From Favolaschia claudopus (taxonomy: Eukaryota; Basidiomycota; Agaricomycetes; Agaricales; Mycenaceae), in the NCBI GenBank assembly GCA_037176885.1, contig JAWWNJ010000123.1:434001-498000 (forward strand): 64,000 bases of DNA. The letters are read 5' to 3'. A program made the translations under genes and the position numbers. A model generated the notes under the pieces. That model was not told the origin of the DNA and did not search any database. It worked only from the letters and a program-made list of their open reading frames with translations. Positions 1-9,600 of this stretch are shown piece by piece (the first letter of the stretch is position 1; every line of letters starts with the position of its first letter).

Positions 1-61
1 GTAAGCACAAACGAGCAAGCACCACTCGATCAAAACCCGTATAAAATATCCAAAACAGTTG
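1..61. mobile_element. Partial TA-flanked MITE, right end
   Basis: The first 61 bases match, in inverted order, the terminal region of the 351-bp element at 59009-59359: both contain the segments CCACTCGATCAAAACCCGTA (or its complement) and end in CCAAAAC followed by a few bases and TA. Only one end lies in the window, so the rest of the copy is upstream. The last bases read CAGTTG instead of the CGGCTG of the other copy, followed by TA at 62-63, consistent with TA target duplication. Confidence 0.55.
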
Positions 62-63
62 TA

Positions 64-1161
64 GGGTAACGATCGCCTCTGTACATGTTGTACTTTTAAA
101 AATCTACATTTGTACCGTGCGAGATCATAGATGTAGATTTGCATTGAAAAACTGATCTACAGTGGCTGAGAGTTGTTATGCAACCCGAAGCAAGTGTTAT
201 CGTGGAGGACAAGGAGACGGAGATTGCTTGGATATCTATGTAGCAGACGGTTGAAGGACATGAATACAGCCTTTCTCTCTGAAGAGGAAGATGGACTCGA
301 GCATAGAAAATCGATGGAGTTTATCCAGAGAAAGGCAATATATATAATGACGATCTAGATAGAAAATTCACATTACAGTCCACTCTGTCATACCCCATAA
401 GTGGTATAGTGAACGAACACCTTAAGTGACGCGTTACGTCCCAGACTGTCACGACAGGGTTCCCGAATTGGGATGTCGTGGCAGGCTGGCGCTGAGACTA
501 CCAGGACTCTTGACACTCTCGAGCTAACTTGTTGAGCCGGTAAATCGAGAAAACACAGTTGTGGTTCACGTTAAGTTCATGTTGAGCAAATGTTGAGTGT
601 GTGTTGAATTATGCCGTAATGTTGGCGAGCAACACCGCCCCCATCAAATTCCCCGATTCGGACGTCACTGATGCGGCGGAATTCATCGAGTGGTTGCCAC
701 GTCCCTTCACCGACCGATCCTACTACCTGCGCCGGTGATTTGTGACACGGAGGACAGGACATGGACCATTAAGGACAGCGATCATTAGGGTTAGCACAGC
801 CTCCAGACGAGGATATCGACAATATCTTCCCGAGACGCCTCACTTTCTATATCTTGCCCAAGTTGCGATATATTTTCTTTGTGAGTCTCACTTCCTATAT
901 ATTTTGTCTCCGAGATATATATCCAAACTTCAACTTTATATATATCTGACCTCCAACTTTCTACTGTATATCTCACTTCACCTCAGATATCGGTTTCTCC
1001 CCACCTGGGATATTTTTCCACCAACTCGCACTATATACGCGCAAAACCGTGATATATTGGGTTTTGATTAAAACATCACTTTGACCGCCATAAACACATC
1101 TATGAGATATTGAGAGGAGTACTATGTGCACTGGCTGTTTCCATATTTGAACGATCACTTT
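64..1161. other. No recognised gene
   Basis: No protein family is recognised here. The longest plausible short ATG frame is 619-738 (+, 39 codons, reading ...DAAEFIEWLPRPF...), unsupported by context. From about 820 to 1050 the sequence is rich in recurring GATATAT/TATATCT words spaced roughly every 25-35 bases between pyrimidine-rich spacers, which looks like a degenerate simple repeat rather than coding sequence. Confidence 0.5.
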
Positions 1162-1473
1162 CTAATTGGAATTGGAGTGTGAGGGGTCCCCTTTCTGCTG
1201 ACAAGCCAGAAAAGACAAAACGTCCAGGTGCTTGTTCCCTATTTTGACATATGGAAGAAGACTTATAAGATTGCCTTCAATTTCTTCCCCCTCGATTCGA
1301 ATACTCATGAACGGGCTTTGGAAGTAGTCTAGGTCCACCAGTTCCAGACGCGGCAGGTTTGTTGTCTCCTCACCTGTCTGACGTGGTTTTGTACCATGCG
1401 TGCAGTGTAAGCATAAGCAGGGAGACGGCCTAAAATCTCTACTGCTAGTCAACGTACTCTGACTGAGACTCAA
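1162..1473 (-). CDS. Possible leucine-rich (F-box-like) gene fragment
   Basis: A 103-codon minus-strand frame contains LPRLELVDLDYFQS and GNLISLLPYV, a leucine-rich texture like the LRR tails of basidiomycete F-box proteins. There is no F-box, no convincing start and no continuation: upstream on this strand lies a repeat copy (from 1510 on). It may be a host gene truncated by repeat insertion or a chance frame. No function is assigned. Confidence 0.15.
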   Translation of the reverse strand: MSLSQSTLTSSRDFRPSPCLCLHCTHGTKPRQTGEETTNLPRLELVDLDYFQSPFMSIRIEGEEIEGNLISLLPYVKIGNKHLDVLSFLACQQKGDPSHSNSN

Positions 1474-1524
1474 TCTCGTCGCTCACCTTCCGTAGTCTGT
1501 TGTGATCTCCTCTCCGGGCTCAAG

Positions 1525-1800
1525 GATTGGCCTGAGCTTCCGGAGAGAGAGGATTTCTAAGCCAAGCCATCATTTATTGGGCTTGAACTCCGAAAACGGA
1601 GCTCGCTACACTCCACCGCGAAGGCGGGAGAGCCATGGCAGCCCCCTACGTATCTACAGGATACAGAACAACTGTAGCTACGTGAGTGCGCATGAAAATA
1701 GCAAGATAGACTAGGAGTGGGTGGGTGGGACACAAATATGAGCTATGACGACGACGGGGGGAAAAGACTAGGGCCCGGGGAGAAGACTAAGGTCGCACAG
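1525..1800. repeat. Short dispersed repeat, copy 1
   Basis: Positions 1525-1644 are repeated at 1926-2045 with only a few differences. Positions 1547-1800 are repeated in the same orientation at about 39959-40205, including the words CCAAGCCAT, TTTATTGGGCTTGAACTCCG, CTACAGGATACAGAAC and AGGAGTGGGTGGGTGGGAC. A small stem CTCCG-AAAA-CGGAG lies inside. The repeat sits just downstream of the DIRS-like RT frame and may be its 3' non-coding region. Confidence 0.7.
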
Positions 1801-1925
1801 GAGGGAGGAGGGGAGTCACCGAGCCAAAAGCACGACGGGGTGGAGGCCGGCGAGACGAAAAAGAGATGGAGCATGTGATAGATGGGATCACCTTTGCCAA
1901 TCCCGCTGCTCTCTTCAGACCTTTC

Positions 1926-2045
1926 AGGATTGGCCTGAGCTTCCGGAGAGAGAGGATTTCTAAGCCAAGCCATCATTTATTGGGCTTGAACTCCGAAAAC
2001 GGAGCTCGCTACACTCCACCGGGAAGGCGGGAGGGCCGAGGCAGC
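1926..2045. repeat. Short dispersed repeat, copy 2
   Basis: Direct copy of 1525-1644, offset by 401 bp, differing at a handful of bases (for example GGGAAGGCGGGAGGGCCGAGG against GCGAAGGCGGGAGAGCCATGG, shown in part). It lies between copy 1 and the stop of the minus-strand RT frame. Two tandem-like copies at the 3' side of a DIRS-like frame could be remnants of the direct repeats such elements carry, but this is inference. Confidence 0.65.
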
Positions 2046-2166
2046 CCACAACCAACAGCTCACCATGAAGCAGCCACAGGCGGGCGAAAACAGGGTGAAG
2101 CGCCAGAGGCTCCAAAAATCAAGGGAAAGAGAAGGTGAGCAGGGGAAGGGATGGGGGGTGGGGAGG

Positions 2167-3603
2167 TCAAAGATGGTGGTGTGAGGAAGGTGAAACAGTA
2201 AGGGAAGAGGGGGAGACAGCGACTGTGGCAGGGCGGGTACCAGACTTTGGGTGTGGCCACAGAGGACGCAACTCAGCAAGACTGAGCCACTTGAAGCGAG
2301 AGAGGGCGTCAGCGACTGCGTTTTCATGGGTGGGGATCCACAGTGGGCGGAAGGTGAAATCGTGATGCACCGCAAGGAGAGCAAATGCACGAAACAAAGC
2401 CTGAGTTGGTGGGTGATCAATGGAGCCAGACTGTAGGCAGGTAGAGATGGCTTCGTTATCAATACGAAAGACAACCTCAAAGCCAGTCCAGGAGTGGCCC
2501 CAGATCTCCGCAGCACGCAGGACTGCGCGCATCTCCTTCCAATGGATTGGATGACGACGGTAGCGTGCTGGCACTGGCTCAGTGAAGAACAGGTCAACAC
2601 CTGCCCAATGTCCACCAATACCAAGCTTGCCACTGGCATCAGTGAAAACCTCGAAGCTGATACGAGGAGGTCCAATCACATAAATGCCATTGAAAGTTGG
2701 CAGGAATGAGTTCCACCAAGCAATGTCAAGCTTGGCAGAGGCAGGAAGGCGACGGCGTTGGCGACGGGGAAGGAAGGCGAGACTCCGCAGGAAGTCTCGG
2801 ATGCGACGGGTGAAAAAGCGACCAACGGGAATCACGGACTGAGCAAAAACGAGGTGACCACACAACTGCTCGAGTTCGTAGTGGCTAGCAGAACCCCGGG
2901 ACAGACACTGATCGAGCAGCAAAAGAAGCCGACCAAGCTTGTCTGCAGGAAGGCGTGCCTGCATCTTCACGGTGTCAAGCTCAATGCCGAGAAACTCGAG
3001 GCAGTGAGTGGGCCCCTCCTCCTTATCACCGGATATTGAAAAACCAAGCTCCGCAGCTACGGAGCGGAAAACAGCACAACCATGCTCAGCATATGCCAAA
3101 CCCTTGGAGGCAGGGGTGACATTGATCCAGTCATCCAGGTAATGCTGGATGAGCTTCATGACTTCATCACGAGACAGTAGAATCCAGTGATGAGCCTCCG
3201 CAAAGTAATTGCACAGGCGTGGACCAGTACGAATACCGAACGGCAGGAAGATGTCCAGGAATAGACGCATCTTCCACTCAAAGCCCATCAGATGTACATG
3301 GTCTGGGTGAATTGGAATATGCCTGAACGCTGCCTCCAGATCTGCCTTGTAAAGGAAGGATCCAGGGCCTGCCTTCCGTACACGGTCAATAGCCCCCATG
3401 ACAGCCTCGTAGACCAGATGGCCGTACTCAGCAGGGATCGCGTCATTGACTGAGGATCTAGGAGGATATGAGAGGTGATGGATCCGACGACGTTTCTCGC
3501 TATATTTCTTGGGCACGGAGCCCAGCGGAGTGTGACGAAAGATTACCGTAAGGCAATAGTTTCGGCACACGAGAGCAAGTTGTTGGCGAACGAAGTGACT
3601 GGT
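2167..3603 (-). pseudogene. DIRS-like reverse transcriptase-RNase H, 5' part lost
   Basis: The frame encodes about 478 residues of RT followed by RNase H. RT motifs in order: RRIHHLSYP and SVNDAI (fingers), KADLEAAFRHIPI with the first catalytic Asp, LPFGIRTGPRLCN, and the catalytic box QHYLDDW (YxDD form). RNase H follows with EVFTDASGKLGIGGHW, HWKEMRAVLRA, FRIDNEAIS and a terminal THENAVADALSRF. The order and texture fit DIRS-like (tyrosine-recombinase) retroelements; no recombinase frame is seen downstream. The frame is open upstream of the nominal first residue (…SHFVRQQLALVCRN) until a stop formed at 3604-3606, inside the LTR that begins at 3600, so the N-terminal half was removed by insertion of the Gypsy element. 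A second scrap of the same family lies at 29395-29575. Activity is not expected. Confidence 0.75.
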
Positions 3604-3785
3604 TTAAGTTCTAGATTCACCAAAGTCTTGTAACTAATACATCTGAGTACTTATAGCATGTAAGTAAGTAAAACAAAGCGGAATGAGATCATCTATGAGC
3701 GCAGGATAATGTAGACGGAGCGGGAAGTGGATGTATGTCTAAGTACAACACGGTCACGAGATAAGAAAGAAATGATGATGTTACA
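3600..3785 (-). repeat. 3' LTR of the Ty3/Gypsy element
   Basis: On the minus strand this segment starts TGTAACATCATC right after the polypurine tract and ends ...CTTAAACCA, i.e. TG...CA, 186 bp. Beyond the CA the DIRS-like RT frame resumes with GTGAC (plus strand 3595-3599) as candidate target duplication. The partner 5' LTR could not be found upstream of 12456, so the far boundary is set from the TG/CA ends and the interrupted host frame only. Confidence 0.6.
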
Positions 3786-3786
3786 T

Positions 3787-3797
3787 ACGCCCTCCCG
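3787..3797 (-). other. Polypurine tract of the Gypsy element
   Basis: The minus strand reads GGGAGGGCGTA immediately before the LTR start TGTAAC and 16 bases after the stop of the last Gypsy frame. This is the expected place and composition for the plus-strand primer of LTR-retrotransposon replication. Confidence 0.55.
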
Positions 3798-3812
3798 ACG
3801 CGTCAACTCAAT

Positions 3813-4577
3813 CTAAGTCTGCATCTCATCAGAACCTCCCGCGGATGGTCCAGCACGCTTCTCGGCGGCAGCTTTCTCAGCAGCGGCCTTTTCAGAAGCC
3901 AACTCAGCCTCGATCCGAGCATCCAATTCCTCTCTCTCCTTCTCCTCCTCCACCATACGGCTCTTCAACGCCAAGCGCTGAGCCATGGCCGTAACCCGCT
4001 CGTACTCCGGAGCATCCCGCTGTTGTCTCTTAACACGTCCCTCGGCCTTCGCACGCTCGCGGTTGTCCTGCCGGCGCAAGTCCATCTCCGTCAAGCGGTC
4101 CCAACGCGCCTGGGAAACAAGAACCTGCCCGGCAGGCGGCGCCTCGGCAAGGTCACTCTCGCGAACGGCATAGATAACGATGGAAGGGAGGTGATGGTCG
4201 GGATACCAGAGAGTGCGGCCCGACTCGATGTCGTAGTAAGCCCACTTCTCTCCGGAAAGGCAGTGAGCATTAAGGATGCGCGCGAAGTCAACATAGCCCC
4301 AGGGCATGTCCTTGTATCGATTGGCGGGGTCGTTAAGGAGGTAATTGAACATGATGTATACGCGGACCAGCATCGCGGGAACAACGTGGGTGGTTTCGTT
4401 ATCGGGGTCGCGAAGGTGGAAGGTGTGATCGTCGATATGCTGGAGCCAATGCGAGTTGTTGAAGTCGAGGAATTTAGCGAGGGCGACGATGTCCTTCCCA
4501 AGCACTCCGTTGACACGGAAGCCGGAAGACTGGGTGGAAGAAGAGGAAGATTTGTTGGAGTGTTTGTGGTTGGGCAT
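3813..4577 (-). CDS. Possible separate third ORF of the Gypsy element (254 aa)
   Basis: Within the integrase frame, an ATG at 4577-4575 begins a 254-residue protein (MPNHKHSNKSSSSS...). A globular-looking part (residues about 25-150: GKDIVALAKFLDFNNSHWLQ, WGYVDFARILNAHCLSGEK, GRTLWYPDHH) is followed by a charged helical tail rich in E, R, K and A. No family is recognised. A TATATAA-like box lies about 95 bases upstream on the same strand and a GTATGT donor-like site lies near 4703, just after ...ILIHAEQR, so this part may be expressed on its own or by splicing rather than as an integrase tail. The role is unknown. Confidence 0.4.
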   Translation of the reverse strand: MPNHKHSNKSSSSSTQSSGFRVNGVLGKDIVALAKFLDFNNSHWLQHIDDHTFHLRDPDNETTHVVPAMLVRVYIMFNYLLNDPANRYKDMPWGYVDFARILNAHCLSGEKWAYYDIESGRTLWYPDHHLPSIVIYAVRESDLAEAPPAGQVLVSQARWDRLTEMDLRRQDNRERAKAEGRVKRQQRDAPEYERVTAMAQRLALKSRMVEEEKEREELDARIEAELASEKAAAEKAAAEKRAGPSAGGSDEMQT

Positions 4578-6686
4578 GGCGAGGAATGGGATAACGGTTG
4601 AGGAAGTAGAGGATGAGTAAGAGGTAGAGGAGAACTCGGGGTTGAGTTCCACAAACAAATCCAGAGAGTTTATATATCCACTCTGATTTGAGACATACCT
4701 CTGTTCCGCATGAATCAAGATGATATCCGCAGAGAATACGTCAATGTCTTCCTCGGGTAATTTCCCAGACCCGAGCGGAAGTTCAGAAATCTCAGATATT
4801 CCGAGAGATTCAAAATAATCCTGTAAGGCGGTGAGATGACTCGCCTGGGAGTATGGCATCCAAGAGCGATCCCCGGATTGCCACTGAACTTCAAAGACAG
4901 CATTAGAACGCCGTCCCGAGTGCCCCACAATTTTATCAATAGCCCATTCGTGGGTTGTTGCCTTGGTGGAAACATCCAGCTGAGTTTCCAGCCTCCCTGG
5001 GAAGCGGTGGTCATCATTGGGAACATGAATTCGAAGGAGTGATGCGTGAAAGACATCATGCACTCCGCGCTGTTTCAGATTTGCCGGAAGTTCAATCTGA
5101 AATGAGTTATTCCTGAAGTCTCGGAGAATACGGTATGGCCCAATGAATTTGGGGATGAGTTTGCGTGCCAACCCTTTCTCAAATTTAATGTTCTTAGTTG
5201 AAAGATATACAAAGTCTCCTTGAGAGAAGGGTGCCATTTGCCTGCGGCGGTTAGCATTACGAGTTTGTTTTACTCGCGCAGCAAGCACGGCATCATGAGC
5301 CGCCATAATTGCTAACCTTCGTTGAAGGGCAAAATTCGCAATACCAGGGTACTCGCGAGTGCGATCCGAGTCCCAAATCAAGGATCTAGGCATCCGTCCG
5401 GTGTTCAGGAAGAACGGAGTATAGCCTGTGGTCTCAGACCGAGCGGAGTTCAAAGCAAACTCAACTGCGGGTAATTTTGAGACCCAATCCTTCTGTTTCT
5501 CGCCAATACATTGACGAATCATTTGCGTCACAGTACGGTTTGCCCGTTCTGTGCTGCCATCCGTCTCGGGATGGTACGCGCTGGACATACGAAGCTTCGT
5601 ACCAATCAATTGGTGAAGTCGTTGCCAGAAGTTACTTGTAAAGAGAACATCACGATCACTTACGATGGATTTAGGTAGTCCATGTAGTTTGTACACATTC
5701 TCGAACATGAGTTCAGCCATTTGTTTAGCAGTATAATTGATTCGGCTCGGAATAATATGTACCATGCCTGTCAATAAGCAAATTACGACAGTAATTGAGT
5801 TGAACACGCTATCGCGGTTCTTAGACTCGGGTAAGGGTCCCACAAAGTCTACCCCAATTGTCTCCCAAGGCTGAGTGGGAGGATTGAGTGAGTGAAGCAA
5901 TCCGTAAGGTTTATGATTGTTCGGCTTACTGCTTTTGCAAGTTTTGCACGAATCACAGTAGATCTGTGTATCAGAAACTAAATCTTTCCACCACACATAC
6001 TCCCGGAGGTAGTCAGTGGTTTTGCGAGGCCCAAGGTGCGCCAGAACAGAATGAGCTTCCGAGATGATGATTTCACGGATATTTCTTCCCTTATACTTCA
6101 GATGAGGGATACAAAGGACTTTACGGTCGTGTTCACAGAGAAATATAAGCCCCTCAGAGACCTCAAAGTTCTTGAAGGCTTTTGGAGTTGCCAGAATGTC
6201 CTTGAAGAACGAGTCTTGGCCGTACTTGTGTTGCAAGAACTTCACCAAGTCCAAGCCATCAGTCCCTCCAGAGACCACAGGAAAAAGAGAAGGATCCATG
6301 TCCTTTAACTGTTGCTCAAGTTCAGACAGTGTAGGCGGTCGTGGAGTCGACGGTTCAAGAGGTGGAGGCTCGTTGGTCGTGGTAGACGGAGAAATAGATT
6401 CCGTTGATGGCGGATTTGCTTCCGGGATCAAAGTTTGATCCCCGCTGTCAAAGGCTTTTGCCTCCGCACTTGACTTCATGTCGGTGCCTCCTCTTGACTT
6501 CGCGTCAGAGCGACTTGACTTCGCGTCAGTCTTCTTCAATTTCGAATTATTGGTACTCCCGCCCTCCTTTGCTTCTCCTGGAGATGCAAAATTCTGCTTG
6601 TCAACACCACGAGTCATTGACCTCAAAACACGACCCTCTTGGGTATGTTTCAGCAGCCTTCTGCTTGAGCTGTTGCTCAGCAGCAT
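3813..6686 (-). CDS. Ty3/Gypsy integrase-chromodomain polyprotein with C-terminal extension
   Basis: A 957-codon frame. Early region: low-complexity tether, then the integrase zinc finger (HSVLAHLG...CDSCKTCKS), catalytic core with Asp in TIGVDFVGPLPES, Asp in IVSDRDVLFTSNFWQ and Glu in SAYHPETDGSTERANR, and a C-terminal domain (VYLSTKNIKF...LIPKFIGPYRIL). A chromodomain-like segment follows (EWAIDKIVGHSGRRSN, FEVQWQSGDRSWMP). This inserts retroelement cDNA into chromatin. The remaining 300 or so residues are an extra module, acidic-basic and coiled-coil at the end (EKAAAEKAAAEKRAG), which could be a separate ORF from an internal ATG at 4577. The frame overlaps the upstream Gag-RH frame by 86 nt in the +1 register. 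No internal stops, so the element is fairly young, but the missing 5' LTR makes it defective. Confidence 0.85.
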   Translation of the reverse strand: MLLSNSSSRRLLKHTQEGRVLRSMTRGVDKQNFASPGEAKEGGSTNNSKLKKTDAKSSRSDAKSRGGTDMKSSAEAKAFDSGDQTLIPEANPPSTESISPSTTTNEPPPLEPSTPRPPTLSELEQQLKDMDPSLFPVVSGGTDGLDLVKFLQHKYGQDSFFKDILATPKAFKNFEVSEGLIFLCEHDRKVLCIPHLKYKGRNIREIIISEAHSVLAHLGPRKTTDYLREYVWWKDLVSDTQIYCDSCKTCKSSKPNNHKPYGLLHSLNPPTQPWETIGVDFVGPLPESKNRDSVFNSITVVICLLTGMVHIIPSRINYTAKQMAELMFENVYKLHGLPKSIVSDRDVLFTSNFWQRLHQLIGTKLRMSSAYHPETDGSTERANRTVTQMIRQCIGEKQKDWVSKLPAVEFALNSARSETTGYTPFFLNTGRMPRSLIWDSDRTREYPGIANFALQRRLAIMAAHDAVLAARVKQTRNANRRRQMAPFSQGDFVYLSTKNIKFEKGLARKLIPKFIGPYRILRDFRNNSFQIELPANLKQRGVHDVFHASLLRIHVPNDDHRFPGRLETQLDVSTKATTHEWAIDKIVGHSGRRSNAVFEVQWQSGDRSWMPYSQASHLTALQDYFESLGISEISELPLGSGKLPEEDIDVFSADIILIHAEQRYVSNQSGYINSLDLFVELNPEFSSTSYSSSTSSTVIPFLAMPNHKHSNKSSSSSTQSSGFRVNGVLGKDIVALAKFLDFNNSHWLQHIDDHTFHLRDPDNETTHVVPAMLVRVYIMFNYLLNDPANRYKDMPWGYVDFARILNAHCLSGEKWAYYDIESGRTLWYPDHHLPSIVIYAVRESDLAEAPPAGQVLVSQARWDRLTEMDLRRQDNRERAKAEGRVKRQQRDAPEYERVTAMAQRLALKSRMVEEEKEREELDARIEAELASEKAAAEKAAAEKRAGPSAGGSDEMQT
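4669..4679 (-). promoter_or_regulatory. TATA-like box upstream of the possible third Gypsy ORF
   Basis: The minus strand reads GGATATATAAACTC here, inside an otherwise coding stretch, about 92-100 bases before the ATG at 4577. Position and sequence suit a core promoter, but the segment is also open reading frame, and no transcript evidence is available. Confidence 0.3.
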
Positions 6687-9600
6687 GTGTAGCAGACCTC
6701 AATACTCGATCGCTCGCTATGGCTTTCGCTTCGGAACCAGCAAACACCGGCATGGAGATTGAATTGATATTGAGAGCGTCGTTATTGACCACATCATGGT
6801 ACGTGTACTCGCTTCTTGCGCGCACAGTACCCGGTGCCTCATTTGAGTAGATGCGAGATAAAGCATCCGCAAGAACATTCTCTGTTCCCGGAATGTACAC
6901 CACCTCAAAATCAAACTCGGAAATCTTTTCCATCCAACGCGCTTGTCGTCCGGACAAATTTTTCTGGTTCATGAAGTGAATCAGACCTTTGTGGTCTGTT
7001 ATCCATTGGAAATGGAACCCTTGTAGTATGTCACGATGCCTGATCATCGCTTCAACACCTGCTAACATTTCAATCTCGTGCACAGGATAGTTCTGCTGTG
7101 CCGAGTTAAGCTTTGCACTGAAAAATGCGGCAACCTTGGCTGACTTCCAATCAGCACCCTGGCTTACTACGCCAGCAATTGCCGAGCTCGATCCGTCCGT
7201 GACAAGAAAGGCAGGATCAGCATCTGGTCCGTATTTCAGGGGAACACGGCGATGCTCCCGCGATTGGTGAGCAATCTGTTTGCAATCTTCAAAAGCTCGC
7301 TGATGAGTATAACCCCAACGGAAAGGGACGGTATCCCCAGTTAATCCGTGAAGGATACCCATAGGCTCCCGGATACGAGCCAGATCATCAGCAAGGTATC
7401 CAATCGAACCGAGAAATCCACGCAGTAAGTCCCGGTTCGTTGGAGTTTTCCAGTTGATTACACTGTCGACCTTATCAGGGTCCATCCTAATTCCATCATC
7501 GTCAACAATTCGACCGAGAACCTTCATGTCTGGCTTCAAGAATTGAAGTTTATGCTCACTCAGGTAGAGTGTTTCACGTTTTAACACGTCGATGATTGCC
7601 TTGACGTGCTTAATGTGCTCGTCTAAGGTCTCAGAATAGATGATAATGTCATCAAGATACACATCCATGAATCTTCCAATGAAATCCGAGAACAGGTAAT
7701 TCATTAATGATTGGTACGTGGCTGGTGCGTTGCAATCGCCTATCTGGATCACCAAACTGACCATATTTCCATCAGGAGTTGTAACGGTTGTACGGTCTAC
7801 ATGTTCGGGAATTATCCGAATCTGTTCATATGCGTCCTGGCCATCAATTAGCGAACGATATTTACACCGCGCAACACGACGCAAAATACCTTCCATGTCG
7901 GGAAGCGGGGAAGATAACTTGTGAGTATTTTTGTTGCGTGCTCGCAAGTCAACCACAGTGCGTAATTTCGGCGGGTTTGTCTTCGCTTTCGGGATTAACA
8001 GCATAGGAACAGTATTTCCTGAACTGGTTACTTTCCAGCGCCCAGTTTTCAAGTAATTTCGGCGCTTTTCATCCCATTGAGGACGAAGAGCTTCCGGACA
8101 CCGAGACGGTCTCCAAGGTAAGATCTTCTTTTCGTCAATCAGAGGGATTGTATGGTTGATTGCACGCAAAGGCGGCAGAGGTGTTTCGGCCGCTTTCTTA
8201 CAGATTGGCTTTGCATATTCCATCAACTCGTCTCGAGCCGATTGGACCACATTATCAGCTAACTCAGCTGAATGTGAATAAATTTTCGCAGTTGCAACAC
8301 GGGAAATAGGTAAGCATTTCGCGCTTCCAACGCAAACTCGAGCGGGGTTGAGCCCAATATTAACTTGATGTTGAAACAGCCACGCCGTTCCGAGAATCAA
8401 GTCATAGCCACTCACATTTGCGAGGTAGAAAGTACGTGGACAATCAATGTCTTGATACTTGAAGTTGACTTCAACCGAGTGATTGATTTTCGACCTCGAG
8501 CCTTGAACGGCTAGTTGGAGGACAATTGGCTCGTCCAATTCTCGTCGTTTCAGCTGAAGCTGATCTGCTAGGGAAGTAGAAATCAAATCCCCAAGCGAGC
8601 CAGAATCAACCAGGGCACGCGCCGGGTGTCCGTTGATATGAACAACAATAATCAAAGGTTTTGCGACGATTTTGTCAGGGACTCGAGGCAGGCACGCGGT
8701 GCGGGAAATTCCATTTACTTGATCTGCGGGAACCTGAATTCCTCCGCAGTATAGAATAGACGATTCAATCGCGTTCTCAAATTGAACATCTGCGAGCATC
8801 TTTAACAAGTATGATAATTTAGGTAGAGCACTTGGTCTACCGAGCTCAACTTCGACTGTATTGCGTTCAATTTCAATCGATTGAATTAATTCAAACAATC
8901 GAATCTCTTTTGCTGAATATGTTGTCTCGAAGAGGAGATAGAGATAGCCGAAGCCATCTTCTGCGTCAAACGTGTTCCAACGAACACTTTCTTCAAGTTC
9001 AATTTTACCGCGCTTACGGTGGATCCAGTTTACGAAGTTGAACCTCCAGTTCATCAGATAATCCTCTGGCAGGTCTAACTGCCAGCGAGGACCTCGTTTG
9101 CTCGCTCCAGATACAATGTATAATCCGGGATACTTTTTGCGAACCTGGTAGGTTGATAGTTCAGGGTATTTTTCAACCCGTTCATTCAAATACTGATTCG
9201 CTCCGTTGCAGAGTAGATCATCAATTGGCACTTGATGAAGTGGGCGAGGTGGCTCAGCTATCCTTTCAAGCTGATACAACCGTTCGCTGGCGTACCACGC
9301 CGCGATTTCAAATTCTTCATCAAATAATTGACCCTTGGGCACGATCGTGATCTCATGGAAATACTCGTCCCAAACGGTCCATTGCAGGTCTACTACTTGA
9401 TCAAGATAAAAGCGACGTTTATCTCGGCAAGGTCTGTCTATTTCAACAAGTTCATCGCCCGGATAAGGTTGTAGAAATTCGAGGACGGCACATGCGCCCT
9501 CCGCTACAAGATCACCGATGCGATCCGATCTAAGTCGTTTATTTTCGAAATTTGATGATGGAATATCCTGAAAGTCTAGGACCTGGCAGAGGAGACTTAG

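Noticed and set aside
1977..2675. A 232-codon minus-strand frame
   Set aside because: It overlaps the RT-RNase H frame in another register, has no motif and is a shadow.
4023..4601. A 192-codon plus-strand frame
   Set aside because: Antisense to the Gypsy C-terminal module; no independent motif.
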